Source: Limnanthes douglasii subsp. nivea (lineage: Eukaryota; Streptophyta; Magnoliopsida; Brassicales; Limnanthaceae). Taken from it: a stretch of 64,000 bases of DNA. The notes under the pieces were generated by a model, which saw only the letters and a program-made list of their open reading frames with translations, was not told the DNA's origin and ran no database searches. The DNA lies in the NCBI GenBank assembly GCA_036936605.1, contig JAUPFV010000001.1, positions 321,744,250 through 321,808,249 on the forward strand, written 5' to 3'. This document shows, piece after piece, positions 10,763 through 21,127 of this stretch. A program made the position numbers and the translations under genes. Within the stretch, counting starts at the first letter, position 1; each line of letters opens with the position of its first letter.

Positions 10763-11500
10763 ACACCAATGGTTCCTAATTTTCAATTACTGAAAGATGA
10801 CAGAGAATTGTTTAGTGATACAGAAAAGTATCGTCGATTAGTAGGAAAGCTCAATTACCTCACAGTAACTCGACCATATATTGCATATCTAGTCAGTGTT
10901 GTAAGTCAGTTTATGTCTTCTCCAACAGTTAATCACTGGGCAGCACTAGAACATATCTTGTGTTATCTCAAATCAGCTCATGGACTAGGATTGTGGTATG
11001 GCAATATTGGTCATACAAATATAGAGTGTTTTACAGATGCAGATTTGGGCTGGATCTAAAACTAATAGAAGATCGACCACTGGTTACTGTGTTTTTGTAG
11101 GGGTGATTTGGTATCTTGGAAGAGTAAGAAACAAAATGTTGTATCGCGATCAAGTTCTGAAGCTGAATATAGAGCCATGGCTCAATCTACTTGTGAGATA
11201 ATTTGGATTTTCCAATTGTTAAATGATATTGGCATCAAGACTACCATGCCTGCGAAATTATGGTGTGATAATCAAGCGGTGCAGCACATTGCGTCTAATC
11301 CTGTCTTTCACGAAAGAACGAAGCATATTGAAATTGATTGTCATTTTATCCGCGAAAAGATTCAACAAAATCTCATTCATACGAGATATGTCAAAACAGG
11401 AGAACAACTAGGAGATATATTTACAAAAGCGCTCAATGGATCACGGATTACTTATATTTGTAACAAGTTGGGCATGATTAATATATATGCTCCAGGTTGA
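10763..11500 (+). pseudogene. Copia RNase H domain, frameshifted
   Basis: Two frames: 10,769-11,059 (YRRLVGKLNYLTVTRPYIAY, YLKSAHGLGLWY, FTDADLGW) and 11,108-11,500 (VSWKSKKQNVVSRSSSEAEY, LWCDNQAVQHIASNPVFHER, KHIEIDCHFIREK, GDIFTKAL). The catalytic residues fall in TDAD, SEAEY and CDNQ. A shift between the pieces follows TDADLGW. The stop at 11,500 is the natural end of pol. Confidence 0.92.
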
Positions 11501-11620
11501 GGGGAGTGTGATTTCGTTTCAGTCTTTTGATCAAGCTTGCACTTTAAGTACTTCAGTTCAAGTTTCAAAAAGAACGTTATTATCAAAGCTACGACAGTTT
11601 CAAGCACTTTCGCACAAGCT

Positions 11621-11630
11621 TGAGGGGGAG
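11621..11630 (+). other. Polypurine tract
   Basis: TGAGGGGGAG directly before the 3' LTR, the plus-strand primer position in copia elements. Confidence 0.92.
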
Positions 11631-11829
11631 TGTTAACGGAAATAATAATATACATTGACTAAATAATTTATTATAGTTGATATTCAAACGTAATCTATTA
11701 TATATATTATTAGATTAGATTTTATTACAGTAGACTAGTATAATAATAAGATATTTTCAGAGCCTATATATATGGGTTTAACTTGTTTTGAAACATCTAA
11801 GTTATAATAAATCTTTTCTAGTTTTTACA
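11631..11829 (+). repeat. 3' LTR of copia element
   Basis: 199 bp, TGTTAACGG...TTTTTACA, about 95% identical by eye to the 5' LTR, followed by ATATT. Confidence 0.96.
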
Positions 11830-11834
11830 ATATT
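11830..11834. repeat. Target-site duplication, right (ATATT)
   Basis: Second copy of the ATATT that precedes the 5' LTR at 7,691-7,695. Confidence 0.95.
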
Positions 11835-12070
11835 CACTCACGACAAGGAATTGAGATTTTTGAGGCAGTATTTGAAAGTAGGTTGTGGGAGTTAAGGAAG
11901 AAGGATTATAAGAAGAGGATTTGAGGTCAGTAGATTGTGATTGTTTCTTCATAGGTGAAGAGGGACCGTAAGTGAAAGTCTGGACAATTTGAATAGATTT
12001 ATTAAACATTATTCTTGCATCTTCTATATGAGCAGCCCTCTTTGCAATAGTAAGCCAGTCCCAAGAATTT
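11835..12070 (-). pseudogene. Antisense ORF copy A, N-terminal part
   Basis: Minus-strand reading gives TIAKRAAHIEDARIMFNKSIQI followed by TFTYGPSSP and a Ser/Thr/Pro-rich stretch. Copy B has ITKRAEEYKAVGLINNAYIG followed by TTYYGKFDPTK near 26,850-26,950, so the two align. The frame is cut at 11,835 by the copia insertion and resumes at 7,690. This links the two sides as one interrupted gene. Confidence 0.62.
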
Positions 12071-12609
12071 TTTTATCCCAAACATAAACAAAAGAAAATC
12101 ACTAGATTTAGAGCAAAAGTGGATTAGATAGGAGCGTAGAGATGAACTGCGATAATGGTTTCCGGTGAAGAAGATGTTGATGAGTAATTATTATGGATGA
12201 GGGATCTGAACGGATGACTATCTCTTTCTATCTCTAAATTTAGTTTAAAAATAGGTACTAAATGATATGGGATTTAATTTATAGGGAAATGTTAAGAGGA
12301 TGCCTAGTGGGAAGGTGTGTCAGACAAAAAGATACAACCTTAAACTACCTTCTATCACTTTCCATGTGATTCATAAAATCAACACTATCACTCTTACCAA
12401 ATTCTAAGGAGGTATACGACTTCCAAAATATGTTAAGTATATTTTTATTCTAAAGTGGTGTATGATTTTTAAAAATATTGAATTCTGAGTTTGAGGTGGC
12501 TTTAATTTCAAAAAAAGGTTGTGCTCAGTTTATTTCTAAGGAAGATTTTGTCTCCAGTGCAACAGTTTTAGTCCTTTATCAGATTTCTTCGAAGGAATAG
12601 GAGGACTAC
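12071..12609. other. Non-coding spacer before the LTR-like block
   Basis: About 540 bp with no frame I can support. It may hold the 5' end and promoter of the antisense ORF. It ends in the purine-rich AGGAGGACTAC at about 12,599-12,609. Confidence 0.45.
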
Positions 12610-12997
12610 TGATAAGGATAAAGTTAATAAAGAATAAGAATAATTAGTTTATGTATGGAAAAAGAATAATTTAATAATATACAAGGTCGATTTTGGGGTA
12701 CAATATAAGTATAAATGACTAGAAGTGTAATATGTAAAAAATATGTTTACATTAAGTATTAAAGTATGGTGAGATATCCAATGTAACAAATATTAGTGTG
12801 TTGTTTGTAACAAATCACCTATAAATAGGTGTACGTTTTTGGAAAGAAAATGTAATATTACTTTTTTACTGGACCACTTGGCAATTTTCTCTCTCTAAAA
12901 AATACTCTTGTTACTTTATTTTTCTAGAAATTCAATAATCAATTTAAAAGTATTTTTAGGCCAAATATTTACTCACAAAAATATATGAAGCGATCAA
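12610..12997 (+). repeat. LTR-like block of truncated Tat-like element
   Basis: Begins TGATAAGG after GGAGGACTAC; the matching site at 27,709 begins TGATATGG after GGGGGCTAC. Both hold a TATA box (CCTATAAATAGG here) followed by CTCTCTCTAAAAAA in the presumed leader. The right end is uncertain because the decayed copia starts at 12,998. Confidence 0.5.
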
Positions 12998-13190
12998 TGT
13001 TAATTACGATTCCCCTACATTAATGGAGTATGGGGTATTTTAGTAGTTAACTAATAATCTTTAATCTAGAGCAACTGAAAAAGTATTTAGATTTTTCCAA
13101 AATCTACAAATAGAGAAATAAATTGTTTAAAGACGGATTACATGAATAATTTATTGGTGAATAAATTGTATATAAATAAAAAACTTTACA
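12998..13190 (+). repeat. 5' LTR remnant of decayed copia
   Basis: The first ~75 bp match 16,954-17,030, including TTAATCT near the end; after that similarity fades, so the LTR seems partly deleted. Confidence 0.5.
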
Positions 13191-13249
13191 AGTTGTTAAT
13201 GAATAGTAGCACAAAGATTGGAAGACACTTAGATGATTACAACTGAATC

Positions 13250-13700
13250 ATACACGACTTTAATGTCGTCGGTGTGAAAGTTGATAAAGAGGATCATTCA
13301 ATTATCATATTGAGTTCTCTACATAAGGAGTATGAACAATTTTTTGACACCATGCTTTATGGGAAAGAATCCCTTACAATAGATGAAGTCAATAATCCTT
13401 TAAACTCCAAATATCTTTAAAAAATAAGTGTTATGAGTGGTAAATCTAAGGGACATAGACTGATTGTGAAGGGTCGTGAGGGAAATAAAGACTCAAGTAT
13501 TAACAACATAAAGTGTGTACTCGAAGTTAAACGTAACCTCATTTTTGTTGGGATGTTAGATGAAAAAAGGTTTACCTATAGGGGTAGAGACTACATATTT
13601 AGGATTTTGCAAGGCTCATTTGTTGTTATGAAATCCATTGGGATTAATGATGTGTTAGTTATTGAGGATACCATAGTAGTGGGAGGTCATTTAATATGGT
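13250..13700 (+). pseudogene. Decayed copia gag end and protease region
   Basis: Around 13,285-13,420 the reading DHSIIILSSLHKEYEQFFDT and then YGKESLTIDEV matches the gag (UBN2-type) end. From 13,433, KSKGHRLIVKGREGNKDS stands where the Arg/Lys-rich gag tail lies, and VKRNLIFVGMLDEKRFTYRG with ILQGSFVVMKSIG matches the region after the protease active site. The zinc knuckle and active-site Asp are not found, so a deletion lies between. Confidence 0.72.
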
Positions 13701-13719
13701 GAAAGATTATACCAGATTG

Positions 13720-14575
13720 TGCATCATCGATTGAGGCCTTTAAGTGAAAAATAACTCAGTAAACTAAGTAAACATGGGTTGTTAGATGGTACAAAAGTTT
13801 AGAAGCATATATTTTGTGAAAGTTGAGTTTTAGGTAAGAGAAATATGGTAAAGTTTTTGCCTAACAACTAAACATCCAATGTAGTACTTGATTATGTTCA
13901 TTTAAACTTTCAAGGTCCAACATAGGAACCTACCATAGGGGGTGCAAGGTACTTTATGTCGCTTATCGATGAGTATTCCAGGAAACTATGTGCTCTTCTT
14001 TTAAAGACTAATGATAAAGTGTATTCTACCTTTGTGAACTAGAAAAATTTGATATAGAATCAAACCGAGAAAGTGATCAATAAGCTTCATAGTGATAAAA
14101 GCTTCAATACGATGATAATGAGCTTTCAAACTATTGTGCAAATTTTAGCATTGCTAGAAATTGAACCGTCTGTAGGACTTCCTAACAGTATGAGCTTGCT
14201 GAGATTAAATTGAACCCTATTAGAATGGGTTACATATATGCTTTATACAACTGATGCGGGTTAAAAGTTTTGAGAAGAATCCGTGATAATGGTTGTATAC
14301 ATCATCAACATGAGTCCATCTACGGTGTTTACGTTTCTTTGTCCTCAATAGGCATGGACTGGAGATAAACCTAAGCTATGAAATTTCAGATTGTTTGGAT
14401 GTGTTGCTTATGCACATGTAAAGAAAGATAAACTTAGGCCATAAACACTTAAATATTTTTTCCTCGACTATCCAGAAAGAGTAAAATGGTATAGGTTGTG
14501 ATGTCCTGAACCTGGATGTCAGAAGGCTTTGATAAGTAGATACGTGGTTTTTAATGAAGATGACATGTAATTGAA
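13720..14575 (+). pseudogene. Decayed copia integrase
   Basis: Readable pieces include GLLDGTKVQK and LGKRNMVKFLPNN-like text near 13,780-13,870, VVLDYVHLNFQGPT with GGARYFMSLIDEYSRKL at 13,880-13,985, KVINKLHSDKSFN near 14,070-14,105 (second Asp region) and VYIINMSPST, FRLFGCVAYAHVKKDKL at 14,295-14,440, ending ALISRYVVFNEDDM near 14,570. Frames change repeatedly and stops are common. Confidence 0.78.
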
Positions 14576-14929
14576 GAAGATAATGGAGACTCAACCTATT
14601 ACAATGGGGAATATATGTGAAGTTGATGATGTATATGATCTATAAAGTGAAGTTTGTGATACTTATACTAAAGAAGATTTAGGGCATGGTTCCGCCTTGG
14701 TTCGTATATAAGAAGTTCAAACATTACATAAGTCCAAAGCATACTGAGGTTTTGATATTCCAGTGCATTCAGATGATCATATAGGAGAGTAACATGAACA
14801 TGACAGTTATCAATTAGAGAGGGATAGAGCATGAAGACCAAGCAAACAACGATAAATATTTGATTTTGTCGATGTAATTAGTTATGTTTTATCGATAGAA
14901 ATGCAGTGGGATGTTAGTGATCTCATAAC

Positions 14930-15660
14930 ATATCATGATGTTATCAAAAACAATAATAAATATAAGTGGATTACATCTATGAAAAAAGTCATCTCTCAAG
15001 AAGATGAACACCTTGATTCTTGTTAAGCAATTGAAGGGTCAGAAGTTGGTTGAGAGTAAATAGATATTCAAGAGGAAACCATATATTCATGGTGTTGAGT
15101 TACTCATATAAAAGGTTATATGCGTGGCTAAATAATTTACACAAAATAAGAGAGTAGACTTCAATAAAATATTCTCCTCGGTTGTGATACAAGCCTATAT
15201 TAGGGTCCCGCTATCAATTGATCATATATTTGATCTTGAGTTAGATCAAATAGATTTTAGTACTTCTTTCTTGCACAATGAGTTAGAATATAAATTTTAC
15301 ATGTATTACTTGAAGAGGTTTGAAGAAAGGAAGGAGAGTTATGTGTGTTTGTTAAAAGAACAACTCTATGGGCTGAAACAGTTATTAATGTAGTATAATA
15401 AAATATTTGGTTCTTTTATAAGATCCATTAAATACAATAGTAGCTACTATGAAACTATGTTTATTTAATTAGAAAATACACATGAAGATACAAGCCATAT
15501 TGTTGTTTTATGTGGATGATACTAATAGTCTGTATAAATAAGAAGAAGGTTAAAACGGTAAAAACTCAGCTAAAAGAATAGTTTGAGATTAAAGATATGA
15601 GATAGGCTAAGAAGAGACTTGGTATTGAGATCAAAAGGAACATGTCGAAAGGGGTATATA
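14930..15660 (+). pseudogene. Decayed copia reverse transcriptase
   Basis: Near 15,184-15,393 a short open stretch reads LELDQIDFSTSFLHNELE and CLLKEQLYGLKQL, the RT palm; FYVDDTNSLYK near 15,510 keeps the YVDD catalytic motif. The rest is broken. Confidence 0.8.
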
Positions 15661-15675
15661 TTCTCATCTTAATAA

Positions 15676-15677
<2 letters not shown>

Positions 15678-15730
<53 letters not shown>
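15678..15730. repeat. (AT)n microsatellite
   Basis: About 25 AT units in a row inside the decayed RT region. Confidence 0.97.
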
Positions 15731-15734
<4 letters not shown>

Positions 15735-15839
15735 TAAGGAAGTTCTCGATATCCGAAGTAAAATTGGTTGAAACTTCAATTGGTTCCCAATTTAGACTCA
15801 GTGTCACTTAAACACCAATCAAATCATTAGATATGAATT

Positions 15840-16510
15840 GTATACAGTGGGTACCTTATGCTAATGTACTTGGTAGCATTATGTATGTTATGATTTGCAC
15901 GAATCCTGATTTTTCCTATATCATAAGTGTTTTAAGAAGATTCATGTCTAATTTGGGATTCCATATTGACATACACTATAGTGGCTCGTAAGATACTTAA
16001 GGGCTCTACTTCAATAAAGTCATGTTACATTCATAAATATATGAGTGATATAGTGTTGAAATGATATGTGGTCTACGATTATGCAGACTGTCTCGATATG
16101 AGAAAGTCTACTTTAGGTTACTTGTTTATTGTGATTAGAGGAGTGGTTAGTTGAAAGTCTTATATACAGAAGTTTGTTGCATTGTCATCTACCGAAACCG
16201 AGTATATGGCTCATATGTAAGCCGCGGAATAAGTTATTTGGCTGAAGAGATTATTAAGTGAACTCAGTAGTGTGGAGCAATATGTGGTTCTATTTTGTGA
16301 TAACATGATTGTTATTCATTTGATGAGAATATATGAAGTTCGATAAGAAAACTAAACATAAATATATTAATTTTCACTTCATCAGAGATGTGGTGGAGAA
16401 AGATCAAGTAAAAGTGCTTAAGATTGTTAGTGAGGAAAACCCTTCGGATGCTCTAACCAATATATTTTCAATTTTAAAGCTCATGAAATACATGACACTG
16501 GTTCAAGTTT
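15840..16510 (+). pseudogene. Decayed copia RNase H
   Basis: Readable pieces: GSIMYVMICTNPDFSYIISV at about 15,870-15,930, RKSTLGYLFIVIRGVVS at 16,100-16,155, FVALSSTETEYMAH at 16,170-16,215 and LFCDNMIVIHLM near 16,290. Several stops. Confidence 0.78.
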
Positions 16511-16953
16511 GAAATGCAAGTGAGATGGACTCTAAATATTATAAACACTATGTGTAACAGATATTGGAGTTACTGAAAGCCTAGGTGGATAATTTTGAAG
16601 TGTAGGCTAAAAGTAACTCGTCAACATAGGTTTTACCGTAAGACTATATGGGTGTTGGATCTGCCATTGCATGTATGGGAGAATATTTTTAATGAACCTT
16701 AAATCGTGAATTGGTTACAAAGGAATCCACTAATCCCAAGGTTTTATACAAGTTGTAATAGACTGATGACCATTTGATGAAATGAAATATGTGTTGAGTC
16801 AAAACAGGATCAGTCAAAGTAGGTTGGTCAAAATAGGTTGACTGAAGCAGGTTGCTCGAAGAAAATTGATCATACACACCACTCTAATATGCATCACACT
16901 GGATCGTAACACCATTAAGCATAAGCATAATATTCTATTTACTATGTATCCTA
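16511..16953 (+). other. Region between RNase H and 3' LTR of decayed copia
   Basis: About 440 bp with no frame of note. It includes a short iteration of CAGTCAAAGTAGGTTGG-like text at 16,805-16,860. Confidence 0.4.
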
Positions 16954-17372
16954 TGTTAATTGGGTTTTTCTCTATTAATGAAGTATGAGTTATTTCAACC
17001 GTTGATTAATAGGCTTTAATCTTGAATGTCTCATGAATAACTATGGTTGTTCTTAAAACTATTGATAAAATAGGATATTGTAATTAACCATGTGATGTAA
17101 TAAAACTGTAATTATAGAAAGACAATCATGTGAGAAACTATTTTATAAGAAAGTGAAATAGTTCTAAGTCTTTTGTGAGATAAGTGAGACAAGAGATAAA
17201 TATTAAAGAGAGAATTTTATGAATCATGTTATCTTTTGTTACAAAGAGTGATCAAGTCCTTTGTGTTTCAACAGTCATTATTTTTTATTTTAATATAAAA
17301 TAGTGTATATTGCACCTGGATGTAGGATTTCTTCACAGTTTGAATCGCGTTAAATTGTATCTTGTGTGCTTA
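16954..17372 (+). repeat. 3' LTR of decayed copia
   Basis: Starts TGTTAATTGGG; near its end CACCTGGATGTAGG and GCGTTAAATTGTATCTTG resemble the R/U5 part of Tork-type LTRs. The right end is not sharp. Confidence 0.55.
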
Positions 17373-17380
17373 GTTTTATA

Positions 17381-18118
17381 ATAAAATCCAAAAAAATCTG
17401 ATATCTGCGAATCCGAAGAAAATGGATAATTTTTGTATTCGAAAGAAAAAGATAATATTCGTATCTAATTCGTATCCGAAAATAATGGATATGGATATAA
17501 CCATACCCGTATTCGAAATATCTGATATCCAAAATTTTATAAATAAATATATATAATTTTTTTTTATTTAAGCATGCTTTTTTAGCTATTACACATTGTA
17601 AAAAGCAAAATAAATTACTAACAAAGTTGGCCATAAATATGGAGGATTGCTTATCTAAAAATTGTATCTTATAGTTATCCAACATCTAAAGTTAGAAAAA
17701 GAGTTGCTACAAAGTTGACTATAAAAACATGGTGGTTTTTCTAAACAAGTGTATTTTTTGTAGTCTTATCCCACATCTCATGTGAAAAAGAATTGCTACC
17801 AGTTGTCTATAAAATACATGGTGAATTTTCTAAATAAGTATATTTTTCCTAGCCTTATCTCACATCTAAAATGAGAATATGAATTTCTACTAAGGTGCAT
17901 ATAAAAGACATGGGCTAAGCTACGAATTGTGGCAAATAGTGTAATTAGTTTTAAAAATTATTTGAAACTCAGATATTCGGATTCAGATATTATCCGTTTC
18001 TGGATAATATATGTCGGATACAGATTCAAATATAATTTTTAATAAAATGGATTCGAATTCAGATTTCGAATTTGGATATAGGCATATTCGTATATGAAAT
18101 ATCTATTTGACAACCCTG
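17381..18118. mobile_element. MITE-like unit with subterminal inverted repeats
   Basis: The right end reads GACAACCCTG, then GTTTTATT; the left side has GTTTTATA at 17,373-17,380, a possible 8-bp target duplication with one mismatch, as made by hAT elements. Both ends are packed with inverted versions of GATATTCGGATTC/GAATCCGAATATC. The left terminus does not match CAGGGTTGTC, so the end is decayed or misplaced. No transposase is present. Classification is tentative. Confidence 0.42.
17621..17920 (+). repeat. ~90-bp tandem array with TCCCACATC and TATAAAA boxes
   Basis: Units start at about 17,621, 17,709, 17,798 and 17,889 (periods 88, 89, 91); the last is partial. Each junction carries an ATCCCACATCT-like box (ATCCAACATCT, ATCCCACATCT, ATCTCACATCT), then 29-32 bp, then TATAAAA, then ACATGG. 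No ORF. Confidence 0.8.
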
Positions 18119-18126
18119 GTTTTATT

Positions 18127-18479
18127 ACGTTTTCTTTTATTTGATGCGTCTTGTACATGAAAATCAAATCATTTTTTGCAGATACTTTTAATCGTGTATT
18201 GTTTCTTGCTATGATATATCAGTGTATTGATTTAACCCCCTACAAAAGATAATATATTTATGGTTGGCTCTTGAGGTTTATCTTGTAATCTTTATCATAT
18301 TTGGTCAAAATAATATATATTTACTATATTCCTCCAAATCATTTATACTTATTAATTAAAATAATATAATGGTACTTATAAACCTATTAGATAATAAGAT
18401 GATAAAAAAAGGTTACTATTGTTTGAAGCACCATAAATCAAGTAGATGTTAAGGGAAAATATAACAAATACATCTAAGG
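18127..18479. other. AT-rich unassigned spacer
   Basis: About 350 bp between the MITE-like unit and the second Tat element. No frame or repeat that I can support; a 3' LTR for the second Tat element should lie near here but none matching 24,007-24,309 is visible. Confidence 0.4.
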
Positions 18480-19039
18480 GAAACCAGCCCTAAGGTGTTA
18501 ATCATTTTCTGTTTTTCTTTTATCCTTATGTCAGACTAAAGTCCTTGGATGGCCAAGGCATTTTTGTAATTGTGTCTGGATTGAGTCCGGTCAAGATTTT
18601 TATTTTTTAAACTCAAAGTCTTTGGATGGCCAATGAATTCTATATGTTTTAATATCATCCTCCGGTGTTTAGCCGGGTAATTTTACTTTACTAAATTCTT
18701 GCATTGTTTTATGTTTGCCCAATCTTGATGGATGATGTTTAAATAGCCCCTAGTTATTTTAAAAGTATTTTAAGGTCAGAGTGTTTAAATTCTCCGATGA
18801 CAAATGTTTAAATGGTCATCATTCCACCAGATCAATCCGATCTGTCAACGATACTTAGAAGGCTTTAAATAAACTATAAAACAAACCACTCCGAATTTTT
18901 CAAGAAGGCATCAAATTTTATTAAAAAACCCGGACACCTCATTAAAACTTCCCCACGCCACCAGGGTAGGAAAGATTATGCCCCCCCAATATTTACATGG
19001 ACTTAAACAAGTAAATATTTACATAAATTTCATTCTAGA
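18480..19039 (-). other. 3' spacer of second Tat element
   Basis: Non-coding. On the plus strand it holds repeated phrases such as AAGTC(C/T)TTGGATGGCCAA (near 18,540 and 18,617). Left boundary is a guess. Confidence 0.45.
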
Positions 19040-20110
19040 TACAACCGGAGGTGTTCAATGTTCCAAGGGTGGTTTAAGATTCTTTCATCTTTATCTTGAA
19101 GCATGATGTTCCAGGCTTAAGCTTTTCAATGACCACATAAGGTCCTTCCCAATTTGGAGCTAGCTTGCCGAACTTCTTCTCTTTAGTATGTATGAAGACT
19201 TTTCTCAATACTTTATCCCCTGGTTGAAAATCCATTCTTCTGTTCTGGAAGCAACCCTGCTTCTCATTAAACCTTGATAATGGGTGGCTCTAAGATGAAC
19301 CTTGACCCTTTTTTCTTCTATTAACTCCAATTGACTCCGGACTGCCACTTCATTAGCCTGTTCGGAAAAATTGTGGACTTTAAACGATGGAAAAGTTACC
19401 TCTATATGAGCGACTGCATCCATCCCATATACCAAGGTAAACAGAGATTCTTGTGTAGCAATCCCAAGAGTAGTCTGGTAGGCCCATAGTACTTCTTGTA
19501 GATAACTTGGCCACTTTCCAGCAGTCCCTTCTAAATTCTTTTTGAGACCAGAAAGAATGGTCTTGTTCGCCACTTCAACCTGACCATTCGCATGTGGGTG
19601 GAAACAAGAAGAGAAGCAATGGTGAATGCCCCTAGAGGCACAGAAACTCTCCATATCCTTGTTATCAAATTGTGGCCCAAATCTACAACAAATATTAGAT
19701 AAGATAAATTTTATAACAGCTTTTGAAGTAGTTCCGGCCAAGGGGGCTGCCTCTATCCACTTTGAAAAATAATCAATGGCCACAATAATGGTTCTGCACC
19801 CTCCGGATGCCATCGGTAGAGGTCCCACCAGATCGAGTCCCCAACGAGCAAAAGGTATTAGCTCAGAAATCAACTCCAAAGGGACAACTGGAATATAAAT
19901 TTCATTACCATATCTTTGGCATGAATCACACTTCTTTACCAATTCCTTGGCATATTCCATTATGGATGACCAGTAGTATCAGGCCAATAAAACTCTTCGG
20001 GTTAGAGCTCTATAACCACAGTGTGCTTACTCTTCACCATCATGCAGTTCGGATAGCACTATTTGAGACTCTTCAATCTCCAAACAATGCAAGAGAGGTC
20101 TACTAAAAGA
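19040..20110 (-). pseudogene. Integrase with catalytic-site deletion (second Tat element)
   Basis: The frame 19,205-19,960 has the Cys pair of the zinc domain (KKCDSCQRYG), first Asp in WGLDLVGPLP, and the Glu in HANGQVEVANK. Between them CCRFGPQFDNKD lacks about ten residues where the first copy's relatives read FGVPR...DNGPQF, so the second catalytic Asp is gone by an in-frame deletion of about 30 bp. After a shift near 19,210-19,240 the C-terminal GPY/F domain follows (KFGKLAPNWEGPYVVIEKL) to about 19,045. Without the second Asp it cannot catalyse strand transfer. Confidence 0.9.
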
Positions 20111-20230
20111 CTTCTTGTAAATGACGTCTCTTATGATTAAAAAACCACGAGCCTGATACTTCATTTTTCTTGCTACCGCTTTTTCCGGAGGCAAAATGCC
20201 ATCTGAAATGTATTGAAGAAGAGGATACCT

Positions 20231-21127
20231 CTAGTCTTTAGGTTGAACCACTTGTATACTCAAACTTTCCTCCTCTTCCTTGCTCTGATTGGGTTGAATG
20301 GATGGGCATTCTTGCACATGAATCCATGGGTAGGACTCAGAGTATGCTATGGTTGCCAAGGAATCTGCTAGTGTGTTCTCCGTTCTGGGAATGTGCTCAT
20401 AGCTGATCTCTTTGAAGTTAACTACCACTTCTTTAAGAATGAATAAATATTTAATCAAATGCTCATTCTTGGCCTCAAATTGACCTTGGGCATGATGAAT
20501 AAGAAGCTGAGAATCACTCATTAACCTAACTCTTTTGGCTCCACAAATTAGGGCTAACTTCAAACCAGCTATAGCAGCTTCATATTCAGACTCATTGTTA
20601 GAAGCCCTGAAAGCAAAACATATAGCCTGGTATAGCTTGTCGCCGTACGGAGAGGTTAAACATATCCCAGCACCACAACCCATGGTACTTGATCCATCAT
20701 CAGTCCGGACAACCCATACTTTCTTAGTCTTTTCACCTGTAGCTTGTTTAGTATTCCTACCCGAATGGAATTCAACTAGGAAATCAACAACAGACTGAGC
20801 CTTGACTGCAGTTCGAGGGGCAAAATCAATGTCATAGTCCCCCAATTCCACTGACCACTTGGTCATTCTGCTTGATACGTCTGCCTTTTGAAGAATATTT
20901 TTCAAGGGAAAAGACGTCCGGACGATAATAAAATGCGACTGAAAATAAGGCCTCATTTTTCTGGCAGCAATTACCAAAGACAGTGCTAACTTTTCGAGTT
21001 TTAAATATCTTTTTTCAGCATCCATCACGCTTTTGCTGATGTAGTACACCAGACGAGGATAATTGTACACCTCTCTTACTAGCACCGCACTCATGGCACA
21101 TTCAGAGACTGTTAAATATATATACAA
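20231..21127 (-). CDS. RNase H plus second (aRNH) RNase H, second Tat element
   Basis: An open 298-codon stretch. Residues 1-125: RT-linked RNase H (SAVLVREVYNYPRLVYYIS, MTKWSVELGDYDIDFAPR). Residues 140-270: the extra RNase H with VRTDDGSSTMGCGAG (Asp), NESEYEAAIAGLKLAL (Glu), RLMSDSQLL (Asp) and ENTLADSLA (Asp), so all four catalytic acids are present. This doubled RNase H is a hallmark of the Tat lineage. The frame is part of a longer pol that is broken upstream. Confidence 0.9.
   Translation of the reverse strand: MYIYLTVSECAMSAVLVREVYNYPRLVYYISKSVMDAEKRYLKLEKLALSLVIAARKMRPYFQSHFIIVRTSFPLKNILQKADVSSRMTKWSVELGDYDIDFAPRTAVKAQSVVDFLVEFHSGRNTKQATGEKTKKVWVVRTDDGSSTMGCGAGICLTSPYGDKLYQAICFAFRASNNESEYEAAIAGLKLALICGAKRVRLMSDSQLLIHHAQGQFEAKNEHLIKYLFILKEVVVNFKEISYEHIPRTENTLADSLATIAYSESYPWIHVQECPSIQPNQSKEEEESLSIQVVQPKD

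Larger units (their letters stand above)
7696..11829 (+). mobile_element. Ty1/copia LTR retrotransposon, complete ends
   Basis: 4,134 bp with two LTRs of 198 and 199 bp (TGTTAAC...TTTTTACA), a primer binding site, a purine tract, and a perfect 5-bp target duplication. Domains run gag remnant, protease, integrase, RT, RNase H, the copia order. The LTRs differ at about ten positions by eye (about 95% identical). Pol is broken by at least four frame changes, and the N-terminal gag domain is missing, so it cannot move on its own. It landed inside the antisense ORF of the older Tat-like element. Confidence 0.97.
4617..12997 (+). mobile_element. Truncated plus-strand Tat-like element with antisense ORF
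   Basis: Assembled by inference: a plus-strand integrase fragment (4,617-4,870), then a long minus-strand pseudogene (5,270-7,690 continuing at 11,835-12,070), then a purine-rich stretch and a plus-strand LTR-like block from 12,610. Tat-lineage elements are known to carry an extra ORF in antisense between pol and the 3' LTR, and this layout fits. Its 5' half is missing where the minus-strand Tat element begins. A copia element sits inside the antisense ORF. The same layout recurs at 24,310-28,030, which supports the reading. Confidence 0.62.
12998..17372 (+). mobile_element. Old, heavily decayed Ty1/copia element
   Basis: Translated fragments in all three plus frames follow copia order: gag, pre-integrase, integrase, RT, RNase H. 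Both ends begin with TGTTAATT (12,998 and 16,954), followed by related text (ATTAATGGAGTATGGG / ATTAATGAAGTATGAG). Many stops and shifts show it is much older than the copia at 7,696. The protein pieces look like the Tork/Tnt1-like branch; that placement is by memory of family motifs only. Confidence 0.8.

Noticed and set aside
17350..17685. 111-codon minus-strand frame
   Set aside because: It is made of Tyr/Ile-rich reading of the GATATCCGAA subterminal repeats of the MITE-like unit.
18127..19040. 3' LTR of the second Tat element
   Set aside because: I looked for the opening and middle blocks of the 24,007-24,309 LTR and found no match.
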